A DNA stretch of 15,359 nucleotides from UBA6164 sp964527325 (GTDB taxonomy: Bacteria; Patescibacteriota; Gracilibacteria; BD1-5; UBA6164). The position numbers were made by a program, and so were the translations under genes. The notes under the pieces are model-generated. The model saw nothing but the letters and a program-made list of their open reading frames with translations. It ran no database searches and was not told the origin of the DNA. Below, piece after piece: positions 7,845 to 14,221 of this stretch. The DNA lies in contig CAZGNU010000037.1 in NCBI GenBank assembly GCA_964527325.1, positions 1 through 15,359 on the forward strand. The letters run 5' to 3'. Each line of letters opens with the position of its first letter. Within the stretch, counting starts at the first letter, position 1.

Positions 7845-9623
7845 TTATTTAAAATAAATTGTAACTCATTTTTTTGTACCAAACCATATGTTTCATTCAT
7901 TATCTTCATAGATAATTTGAACATCATTATCAGCTAATCATTCATTTATTGTATAATCAGTCCATGTTGTTCAATCAAATTTACTAGCTCAAGCTACAGT
8001 AGAAAACCACATATTTCATTCACTATCTTCAAATATATCATTTACATATTTATCAATTAATCAATCATCCTCATTATAAGTAGTCCATGTTGTTCAATCA
8101 AATTTACTTATTCAATTAATAGTACCAAACCAAACATTTCAAACACTATCAGCATAAACAGATAATACACTTTTATCAACTAATCAATTTGATTCATTAT
8201 AAGTAATCCAATTAACTCCATTAAATCTACTTACTCAATTAATTGTTGAAGCCCATATATGTCATGATGTATCTTCCGCTAATCACGTAACTATCTTATT
8301 AGCTAATCAATCTGATTTATCATAATCAGTCCAATTAGTTCAATCAAATCTACTTACTCATTTTTTTGTACCAAACCACATAATATTTGAAGAATCTTGT
8401 ATCATAGCAACTACATCATCATCTATCAATCAATTTGATTCAGTATAATCAATCCAAGTTGTTCAATCAAACTTACTTATTCACTTATTTGTTGCAAAAC
8501 ACATATGTCAAGCAGCTGATTCAAGTACTACCCTCACGTCTTTATCTACAAGTCAATCAGCTTCTGTATAGCTTCACCAAGTATTTCATTCAAAAGTAAA
8601 TACTCCATTTTTTGTGGCAAACCACATATTTAATACTGAATCTTGTGTAATAGATCTAGTATCACCATCAAGTAATGAATTTGTTAAATCATAAGTTAAC
8701 CAATCATCACCTGATGTTAGTTCTATTGGTAAAGTAATATTTAAATCTTCTGTGACTAAATCATAAGCCTCTTCTCTTGTTTCTTTTGAAGGATTAGTAA
8801 GATCTATATCAACTCATAAAATATCATCTAAATTAGGATCTCAATCTAAAATTCATCCAGAATAAGCTTGTTGAGTATTATCAAGTAAATTTATCCGTTC
8901 ACTTTCATTATTTATAAAATTATCATAAGTTCCAGAATATACAACTAAAATACTTGGATCAAATTCAAATCATCAATCTATTTTAAATACTGTTCATGAA
9001 TAAGCTGATGCAATATTTCAATATCATTTATAAGCTAATGTTTGTCTATTAGTTAATTCAACAATATCAGTTTCAGTAGTATCATAACTTAAAACTGTTG
9101 GGATAGCTAATATATAAAGTAATCATCAAGTGAAAACATTTAATACTTTTCAATTATAATTTCATACAACCATGCTTCTAACATTAATTTTTGATCTAGC
9201 ATAAGTTTGTGGAAAAATACTATTATAAACTATATCATCTCATTCAAGTACAGCTCATAATTCATATTGTTTTTTATCATTAGCCAAAGAATAAGCAAAA
9301 TCATTTAAACTAACTAAATCAACTGGTTTACCACTTAAGTTTCATACAGTTAATAATAAATTATCTCAAAAAACACCTTGCTTCCATAATTGACCTCAAC
9401 TAAAAGTTATTTCTTTAGCGTTATCTGGTTCTGGATAAAATCATTTTTCAGTCACAAAAAGTTCAATTCAAAAATCAATTCTTTTTAAATTTTCAAATCT
9501 AGAAACATCTCTTGCTTCTTTTATAAATCAAGTAACACTATAAAAAACTACAGTTGATAATATTAATAACACCGTGATAACAATTATTAATTCAACTAAA
9601 GTAAAAGCCTTTATTACAGGCAT
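7845..9623 (-). CDS. Prepilin-like protein with C-terminal seven-bladed Reg_prop beta-propeller
   Basis: 592 residues. The N-terminus MPVIKAFTLVELIIVITVLL is a class III prepilin signal (Ala at -1, Glu at +5, hydrophobic stalk to about 28). Residues 30-310 hold a pilin-like head and a region of unknown fold (for example GYGNIASAYSGTVFK, GGFEFDPSILVVYSG). Residues 318-592 are seven tandem 41-residue repeats, the last one shortened to 29. The consensus is 'xDxxVxxIxEDSxGNxWFGTxxGxSxFDGTxWTDYTxxxGL', the two-component-regulator propeller repeat (Reg_prop) usually found in the periplasmic sensor part of hybrid histidine kinases. Seven copies fit one closed seven-bladed propeller. The FDG and Gly-rich turns are largely TGA-coded. 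No kinase part is present. It is likely displayed on the cell surface or pilus as a binding head; the ligand is unknown. Codon 243 is CGG. Confidence 0.85.
7848..8672 (-). repeat. Seven tandem 123-bp coding repeats (Reg_prop blades)
   Basis: Period 123 bp = 41 codons, six full units and a final 29-codon unit. Conserved blocks on the plus strand such as 'tgttcaatcaaattta' and 'accaaaccat' recur once per unit. The units are diverged, not identical, so the array is old rather than a fresh expansion. Confidence 0.85.
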
Positions 9624-9728
9624 AATTTTTTCTAAAAGTTTATTAAAAAAATGTTTTATTTTTTTCTGTTCATAAAAAGGTTTTATATTAATAAAAAATA
9701 ATTATACAAATATAAATTTTATATGTAA

Positions 9729-9768
9729 AAAAAAGGCTGAGTAAAATAAAAAAAAAACAGCCTTTTTT
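9729..9768. terminator. Bidirectional intrinsic terminator after the SSB-like gene
   Basis: AAAAAAGGCTG (9729-9739) pairs with CAGCCTTTTTT (9758-9768) across an 18-nt A-rich loop. It lies directly beyond the leftward stop at 9770-9772 and has a poly-T tract in either direction, so it should end the SSB-like transcript just upstream of the propeller pilin gene. Confidence 0.7.
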
Positions 9769-9769
9769 A

Positions 9770-10048
9770 TTAAAATGGAATATCTTCAATTGAAATATCT
9801 CATGGATTATTATCATTATTTTGAGGAGTATTATTAGTTACTCATTCTGGAGTCCATTCATTTAGTGTAAAATAATGTGTATCACCATATTGCCCAGGTT
9901 CTTTTCTTTTACTCATTGTCATGTTTACATATCATTTATCATTAACATACTGCTGTAATTTTTCAACATTAAAACTCATATTAAAAAATTCTCCAAATTG
10001 TCCATTTATTGCTTTACAACTAGTTCCATCTATATATGTTTTTGCCAT
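9770..10048 (-). CDS. Small SSB-like single-stranded DNA-binding protein
   Basis: 92 residues, about half the size of E. coli SSB. The first 65 residues look like a compact OB-type barrel: MAKTYIDGTSCKAINGQFG, FNMSFNVEKLQQYVNDKGYVNMTM, SKRKEPGQYGDTHYFTLNEW. The basic SKRKEP patch and aromatic residues could bind DNA. Residues 68-85 are a flexible Asn/Pro-rich linker, and the protein ends DISIEDIPF, the acidic tip with terminal Pro-Phe that SSB proteins use to recruit repair and replication partners. The 'KRKEPxQYGDTHY' stretch reminds me of small phage and plasmid ssDNA-binding proteins. It may be the main SSB or an accessory one. It is transcribed from a divergent promoter shared with the cold-shock gene. 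Confidence 0.65.
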
Positions 10049-10079
10049 ATTTTTTTATTTTTAAATAATAATATAAATT

Positions 10080-10107
10080 ATTATAGTAATAAAACATGTG
10101 TCTGCAA
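10080..10107 (-). promoter_or_regulatory. Promoter of the SSB-like gene
   Basis: On the minus strand the -35 is TTGCAG (10107-10102), the spacer 16 nt, and the -10 TATAAT (10085-10080). The -35 lies in the left arm of the TGCAAA/TTTGCA inverted repeat. The leader is about 25 nt. Confidence 0.55.
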
Positions 10108-10128
10108 ATAAAAAGTTTGCATTACTAT
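10083..10128. promoter_or_regulatory. Two-level palindrome between divergent ssb-like and csp promoters
   Basis: Outer arms are ATAGTAA (10083-10089) and TTACTAT (10122-10128); inner arms are TGCAAA (10103-10108) and TTTGCA (10116-10121). The two inner arms hold the -35 elements of the two opposite promoters, so one bound protein could control both genes. Confidence 0.5.
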
Positions 10129-10144
10129 ATTTTATATATATAAT
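10117..10144 (+). promoter_or_regulatory. Promoter of the cold-shock gene
   Basis: The -35 is TTGCAT (10117-10122), the spacer 16 nt, and the -10 TATAAT (10139-10144). The predicted leader is about 50 nt, longer than for most genes here, as is common for cold-shock mRNAs. Confidence 0.55.
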
Positions 10145-10202
10145 CCAAATATTAGTTAAGAATCACTTCTAAATTAATTATTTATTTTTTATATATATCA
10201 TT

Positions 10203-10406
10203 ATGGTAGGTACTATTAAGGTTTTAAAAGAGGGTTACGGTTTCATTACTTCAGAAGAAAATGAAGGAGATGTTTTTTTTCATGCTAACAACTTAGAATG
10301 AGTTGAATTTGATTCTTTAGAACAAGGAAACACAGTTAGTTTTGAAATTTGAGAAGGTAGAAATGGTAAATCTCAAGCTGTAGACATAAAATTAGTTGAA
10401 GCATAA
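10203..10406 (+). CDS. csp: Cold-shock domain protein (CspA family)
   Basis: 67 residues, standard length for a single cold-shock domain, a five-stranded OB barrel that binds single-stranded RNA and DNA and melts mRNA structure. RNP1 appears as EGYGFIT (10-16; canonical KGFGFI) and RNP2 as VFFHA (24-28). The usual 'GTVKWFN' start is GTIKVLK, so the surface Trp and Phe of strand 1 are missing. The end, GKSQAVDIKLVEA, matches the family. Glycines are a mix of GGT, GGA and TGA, richer in GGT than the neighbours, which fits higher expression. A hairpin with a T-run follows at 10473-10500. Confidence 0.92.
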
Positions 10407-10472
10407 GCTGTATAACTAGAAATCTAATTAAAATTTATATGAACAATATTATATCAAATACATATTATTACA

Positions 10473-10500
10473 CTCTCCTATAAATAGGTCGAGATTTTTT
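10473..10500 (+). terminator. Intrinsic terminator of the cold-shock gene
   Basis: CTC (10473-10475), CCTAT (10477-10481), loop AA, ATAGG (10484-10488), GAG (10491-10493), with a small internal mismatch, then six T (10495-10500). Confidence 0.65.
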
Positions 10501-10524
10501 ATGTATATATAATATTTTCAAAAG

Positions 10525-10551
10525 CTCTTCCTATTTAGAAGAGTTTTTTTT
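10525..10551 (+). terminator. Second hairpin with T-run upstream of the tyrA-like gene
   Basis: CTCTTC (10525-10530), loop CTATTTA, GAAGAG (10538-10543), extended by a G-T and A-T pairs, then eight T. A TATAAT lies just before it (10508-10513), so it could be a back-up terminator for csp or an attenuator in the leader of the downstream gene. The sequence alone does not decide. Confidence 0.55.
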
Positions 10552-10572
10552 ATTTATTAAATTTAAACAAAA

Positions 10573-11418
10573 ATGGAAACAATGAATATACATGGTTGAG
10601 AATGACAACATGCATTAGATCTACAAAACAGAGGAATTTTTGATAATTTTTATACTTCAAGAATCGAAAAAGAATCAATATTAAATTCTGATGCAAATAG
10701 TTCAGCTGTAATCGTCCCTATTTCTCAAACAAAAAAAGTTATTAAAAATATAATTGAAGAAAATCCTGAACAAGAAATTATTAAAAATATAATTGAAGAA
10801 AATCCTGAACAAGAAATTATTAATTTTTCATGAATAATGTGAACAACTCCAGAAAATCATAAAGATATTAGCAATTTTCACTTTTTATTTTGACCAAATG
10901 CTGAAAGATGACTAAAAGTAGCATTTGCATGAAATTTTACTAATAGAGTTAATAATATAATCAAAAACGTTACCTGTGCAAAAATGACAGTAATTGAAAC
11001 AGATATTGATACACATGATAAGGTTGTATCAATAATACAAGCTTTTTCTCATATGTTTATATTTTTATCATGAATGAGCGATAATCAAAATCTGATTCAT
11101 GAATGGAACACACCAGATCTAACTATTTGAGATATGATATTAGAAAATCCAAAATTTGTAAACCTACTAAATAATCTTCAAAAATCAATACAAATATGAG
11201 ATAATTTATCAGAAATATTTTTAGATAGCTTATCAAATATTACTGAAATAAACATTAATAATTTCTGAACTCCGACTTTTTTAAGAGTAGTAAAATTTTG
11301 TATGAAAAATAAAATGATAATTAACCAAGAAATGTTCCATGCATTACATAGTATTCAAAATAGGGATTTATTATTAAACTCAATACATGATATTAAATCA
11401 AATTTATGAGTTATATAA
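10573..11418 (+). CDS. tyrA: TyrA-like prephenate dehydrogenase
   Basis: 281 residues. TyrA enzymes oxidise prephenate to 4-hydroxyphenylpyruvate with NAD(P) in tyrosine synthesis. The sequence follows the E. coli TyrA dehydrogenase part in order: nucleotide-binding start MNIHGGEGQHA (4-14, but the third Gly of GxGxxG is replaced), SSAVIVPISQTKKVI (43-57; like VIVSVPIHVTEQVI), FHFLFGPNAERG (102-113; like LHPMFGPDSG, keeping the catalytic-type His at 103), and ETDIDTHDKVVSIIQAFSHMFIFLSG (142-167; like the EHDxxxAxIQALxH helix). There is no chorismate mutase domain. A 13-residue block (IIKNIIEENPEQE) is duplicated in tandem at about 57-82. Starts at 10573 and 10582 are both possible. Altered Rossmann glycines make real activity uncertain. 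Family membership is fairly sure; no other pathway gene is in the window. Confidence 0.68.
10738..10815 (+). repeat. Tandem in-frame 39-bp duplication in the tyrA-like gene
   Basis: Two adjacent 39-bp units (10738-10776, 10777-10815) differ only in the first base (G or A). Each encodes (V/I)IKNIIEENPEQE. Near identity points to a recent duplication by slippage or unequal exchange. A third partial start (ATTATT) follows at 10816. Confidence 0.9.
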
Positions 11419-11452
11419 AATATATTTTATCAATCATTTCAGATAATCAAAG

Positions 11453-11477
11453 ACAAAAAAACTCAAACTATTTTTGT
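11453..11477. terminator. Weak A/T hairpin between convergent genes
   Basis: ACAAAAA (11453-11459) and TTTTTGT (11471-11477) form a 7-bp stem with an 11-nt loop in the 74-nt gap between the convergent tyrA-like and DUF4105 genes. The A and T runs let it act in either direction, but it is weak. Confidence 0.35.
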
Positions 11478-11492
11478 AATTTGAACCTTAAG

Positions 11493-12329
11493 TTATTTTA
11501 TAACTTTTCTTATCAACTTTGAATAATCTTCATCTTCTCAATATTTTTCTGATAAATCATTTATTTTATAATATTCTCTAGCATCTTCTAAATTCATTTC
11601 AGTATCAATTAAACCTAAATCAAAAGCTATTTTATCACTATGAGATGGTAGAAAAATCAATTTTGACCAATTAATTAATGATTGATTATTGTTCCCTCTT
11701 ACAAAATTAACATGTTCTTGTATACTAGTTGTACAAGTATTAGTTAAAGTATTATAAAACTCTGGCTTTTTAGATAATTCATCTGCTCTTTTTAGTACAG
11801 ATATAAAAAGCTCTTTTAATTTTTTATCAGTTGTTTTAATTGGATACAAATAAACATCATCCTTTCTATAATTTGCTCTAAGTTTAACTAAATCGTTTTC
11901 ATCTCACAACATATATACAATTTCATACTTATTTATTAATCAATAAAAAGGACCAAATGATTCTCATTTTTCTTTTCTGATTTCAGCTGAAACAGCTAAA
12001 TAACTTCAATCCTCAAAACCAAATGAAAGCATTGTATGAGCAGGTCAATCGTGTTCTGAAAAGGGTTCAATTATATAATAAACTGACTCTATTTCATCTA
12101 ATATATAAGTTTTATTATAATATCTAATCTCATATTCATCTTCTGAAGAATAATTAAAATTTCTAATATCTTTTATTTCTACACTATCTCAAGCAAAAGT
12201 AATTTTTGCTAAAATATTTTGATCAATATTCCAATCTCTATCAAGAGAAGGACTTTGCAACAAAATAAATAGAATAAATAATCAAACAACTACTAGCAAA
12301 CTCAATAAAATCTTTTTTAATATTTTCAT
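11493..12329 (-). CDS. Lnb N-terminal periplasmic domain (DUF4105) protein, membrane-anchored
   Basis: 278 residues. A signal anchor is visible at about 5-25 (KKILLSLLVVVGLFILFILL). The body matches the Lnb_N/DUF4105 family: FSEHDGPAHTMLSFGFEDGSYLAVSAEIRKEKGESFGPF (about 90-128), then KYEIVYMLGDENDLVKLRANYRKDDVYLYPIKTT, then RADELSKKPEFYNTLTNTCTTSI (about 181-203). H98 and C199 (in the family's N-x-C-T-T motif) are candidate catalytic residues, as the domain resembles papain-like cysteine enzymes; its biochemical role is not established as far as I know. It acts outside the membrane. With the standard code only residues 161-263 appear as a frame. It lies leftward, with its terminator at or near 11453-11477, and is not linked to its neighbours by spacing. 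Confidence 0.85.
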
Positions 12330-12348
12330 AAATAATAATTTTTAAATC

Positions 12349-12391
12349 AATAAAAAACACACTTATATATTATTAATAAATGTGCTTTTTT
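12349..12391. terminator. Long imperfect palindrome: terminator of the zinc-ribbon gene
   Basis: AAAAAACACAC TTATATATTATTAATAA ATGTGCTTTTTT: CACA/TGTG core arms with A and T runs outside, so it works in both directions. It sits 13 nt past the leftward stop at 12404-12406. Confidence 0.6.
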
Positions 12392-12403
12392 CAATTTAAT
12401 ATT

Positions 12404-12685
12404 TTAGCTCTTTTTTATTATACCAATTTGTCATTGATTTACTTTATTTACAAATTTGCCATTTACATTTTGTACAGTAGTAATTCTTCAATTACAAGCA
12501 GGACAAAGTATATCAGATCATGCTGATTCATAATTATCTAAAAAAACTCCAGCATAATCTTTTGTAATCCTATCTCTATGTATTTTTAAAAGCCTTCTAC
12601 CTGGTCACTTTTTGTATTTAACAAGTTTTTGTCCACATTTACACCAAACAGAAATAACTTTGTATTTAGTTAATTTTTTAGCCAT
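12404..12685 (-). CDS. Small zinc-ribbon protein, conserved hypothetical
   Basis: 93 residues. Cysteine pairs CKC (C15, C17) and CPAC (C61, C64) bracket a very basic middle (VKYKKGPGRRLLKIHRDRITKDY), so a zinc ribbon with a nucleic-acid-binding surface is likely. The second knuckle runs ILCPACNGRITTVQNVNGKFVNKVNQGQIGIIKK, which I recall as a recurrent uncharacterised arrangement in archaea and candidate phyla. No membrane or signal segment. The function is unknown; RNA or DNA binding is inferred. It has its own terminator downstream and a 215-nt gap upstream, so it is probably a single-gene unit. Confidence 0.75.
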
Positions 12686-12900
12686 TAACAATTTTATTAT
12701 TATATAATCAATACTACTTATTATTTTTAGGTGGATTTTCAAAAGTAGCTTCACTTTTTATTATGTGAAATTTCAAAAACTACTTCGTATTCTGTTTGCA
12801 TAATTTTTTGTAATTAATATTTACTATATTCTATTTATTATATTTAATTAATGAATAACTTCAACAAATCTAGAAAATCCAGAGATATACTACCTCAGTT
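12686..12900. other. 215-nt non-coding gap with a nested stem-loop
   Basis: The gap is AT-rich, with no convincing gene. It holds nested inverted arms: AAGTAG (12743-12748) with CTACTT (12780-12785), and TTCAC (12750-12754) with GTGAA (12765-12769), around an A/T loop. It could be a promoter-proximal structure for the leftward zinc-ribbon gene, a small RNA, or the toxin operon's weak terminator. Confidence 0.35.
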
Positions 12901-13275
12901 TTAATCAGAATATATTTTTTTAATTCTATCTATATCGTGATTAGTTTTATTGTTTTTATGATACATTTCTATAAATTCTATATCAAATAACTCAATATTG
13001 TTTTTACTGGAATATTTATAAATTATTCTAATTCAGCTACTAGATGAATTTCAAGCAATACTTTTACATACAAACTTTCTGACTTTATAAAAATCTCATT
13101 TAATATCTTCTCATAATCATGATATTTTTACTATATGATTAGATAGAATACTATCTCAAATAGGATCTAATTCTAGAGTCAACAAAAAAGTATCCAAATC
13201 ATCTTTTAGACTTGGATATTTTTTTGAAAGTTTTTTAAACTCTTTTTCAAATTCTAATTTAAATTCAATATTCAT
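12901..13275 (-). CDS. RelE/ParE-superfamily toxin
   Basis: 124 residues. The order fits RelE/ParE-type type II toxins: MNIEFKLEFEKEFKKLSKKYPSLKDDLDTFLLTL (helical hairpin after strand 1), HIVKISGLGEDIKGDFYKVRKFVC (strands 2-3), then NSSSSGIRIIYKYSSKNNIELFDIEFIEMYHK (strands 4-5) and a C-terminal helix. The basic and aromatic residues K65-R66-K67, R83 and Y105-H106 are possible RNA-contact or catalytic positions. Relatives either cut mRNA on the ribosome or inhibit gyrase; this protein cannot be assigned to one of these. The start is 1 nt after the TAG of the upstream antitoxin, so translation is coupled. The antitoxin-first order is the usual one. Confidence 0.8.
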
Positions 13276-13276
13276 T

Positions 13277-14047
13277 CTACAAATTATGATGATTAATTAT
13301 AAATGATTTACTTCTATAAAAAACTAATTCTGGTTTTATAGTTTCTCAATAATTTTTAACTGCTTTATAAGGTGTATCTTCATGAGATAAATCACTAAGT
13401 GACCTTGTAGTCCATTTTTCATATTTAACTAACACATCGTCTACTATTTGTTTAGATCACGGTAAATCATCATAAGGAATATAGTTTTCTCTTTTTTCTT
13501 TATTAAATAAATCTACATCATTAAAAAATTGTATATTAGAATTATCTAAAGGTATAATTTTTTGAATAGTAAATTCTCATATTTTTTCATTTTTCATTGC
13601 GATTTCTCAATCTTCGATCATTTCTCTTAAAACATCTGAAATATTTTCAGGAACAGGTCAATATGGTAATTTTTTATAATTACTTCATGAAATCATATTT
13701 CACGTCCATTCATAATAATTAAAATCACTAAAATATAGTAATTTATTAAGCATAGTCTTTCAAAAGTTTTCTTTATCTTTATATTTATCTGAAATATAAA
13801 GAATCAAATCTTTTAATTTTCTTTTTGGATCATCTTTATTGTTCTTCTCATTACAGAAATCAGAAATAGGCTTTTCAAAAAAATCAGCTATCTTATATAT
13901 TTCGTCTTCTTTAAATTGTCTTTTTCAATTTTCTACACTAATATAAGTTAACCTACTAACTCAAATATAATTAGCTAATTCATCTTGAGAAACATTAGTT
14001 TCTTTTCTTAAGTCTCTAATTAAATCTACTACATTAGTTTTAAACAT
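13277..14047 (-). CDS. XRE-Panacea (DUF4065/SocA-like) antitoxin
   Basis: 256 residues in two parts. Residues 5-65 are a helix-turn-helix of XRE type (VVDLIRDLRKETNVSQDELANYIGVSRLTYISVENGKRQFKEDEIYKIADFFEKP), suited to binding the operon's own operator. Residues 78-250 are a Panacea domain: LILYIS, then TMLNKLLYFSDFNYYEWTGNMISGSNYKKLPYGPVPENI, and WTTRSLSDLSHEDTPYKAV near the end. Panacea proteins are antitoxins shared by many unrelated toxin folds, and an HTH fused to Panacea is one known layout. Here the partner is the RelE/ParE-type toxin immediately downstream. The promoter with two TAAGTGT repeats at 14135-14155 suits autoregulation. Confidence 0.88.
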
Positions 14048-14083
14048 AATATTTTTTTATTAATTATTTTTTATTACACAAAC

Positions 14084-14111
14084 AATATATCATATCTTTA
14101 ATTAAAATCAA
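14084..14111 (-). promoter_or_regulatory. Promoter of the Panacea-RelE operon
   Basis: On the minus strand the -35 is TTGATT (14111-14106), the spacer 16 nt, and the -10 TATATT (14089-14084). The leader would be about 30 nt. Confidence 0.5.
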
Positions 14112-14134
14112 TTTTTTTTACAAGTTTTTTAATA

Positions 14135-14155
14135 TAAGTGTATAGTTTTAAGTGT
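14135..14155. promoter_or_regulatory. Direct TAAGTGT repeats, candidate operator
   Basis: Two exact TAAGTGT heptamers at 14135-14141 and 14149-14155, 14 bp apart, about 25 bp upstream of the -35 of the Panacea operon. This is a plausible XRE operator, but no dyad is evident, so the role is inferred. Confidence 0.35.
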
Positions 14156-14221
14156 TTTTTGTACATTAAAAATTTAAATCCTATTTATAATTCAATAATA
14201 TATAAAATATTATATCTTAAA

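Noticed and set aside
7848..8672. CRISPR-like or satellite repeat array
   Set aside because: The 123-bp period is coding, diverged and matches a known 41-residue protein repeat. There are no constant repeats with unique spacers.
11538..11849. A separate 103-residue gene
   Set aside because: It is an internal part (residues 161-263) of the DUF4105 protein, bounded by TGA codons that encode Gly.
12727..12801. A 24-residue minus-strand ORF starting MQTEYEVVFEIS
   Set aside because: It is short, overlaps the nested stem-loop, and has no support beyond its open frame. It could be a leader peptide or a decayed start, but I cannot support it as a gene.
12851..12904. A 17-codon plus-strand ORF (MNNFNKSRKSRDILPQF)
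   Set aside because: It runs into the convergent 3' end of the RelE-type toxin gene and lacks a promoter or family signal.
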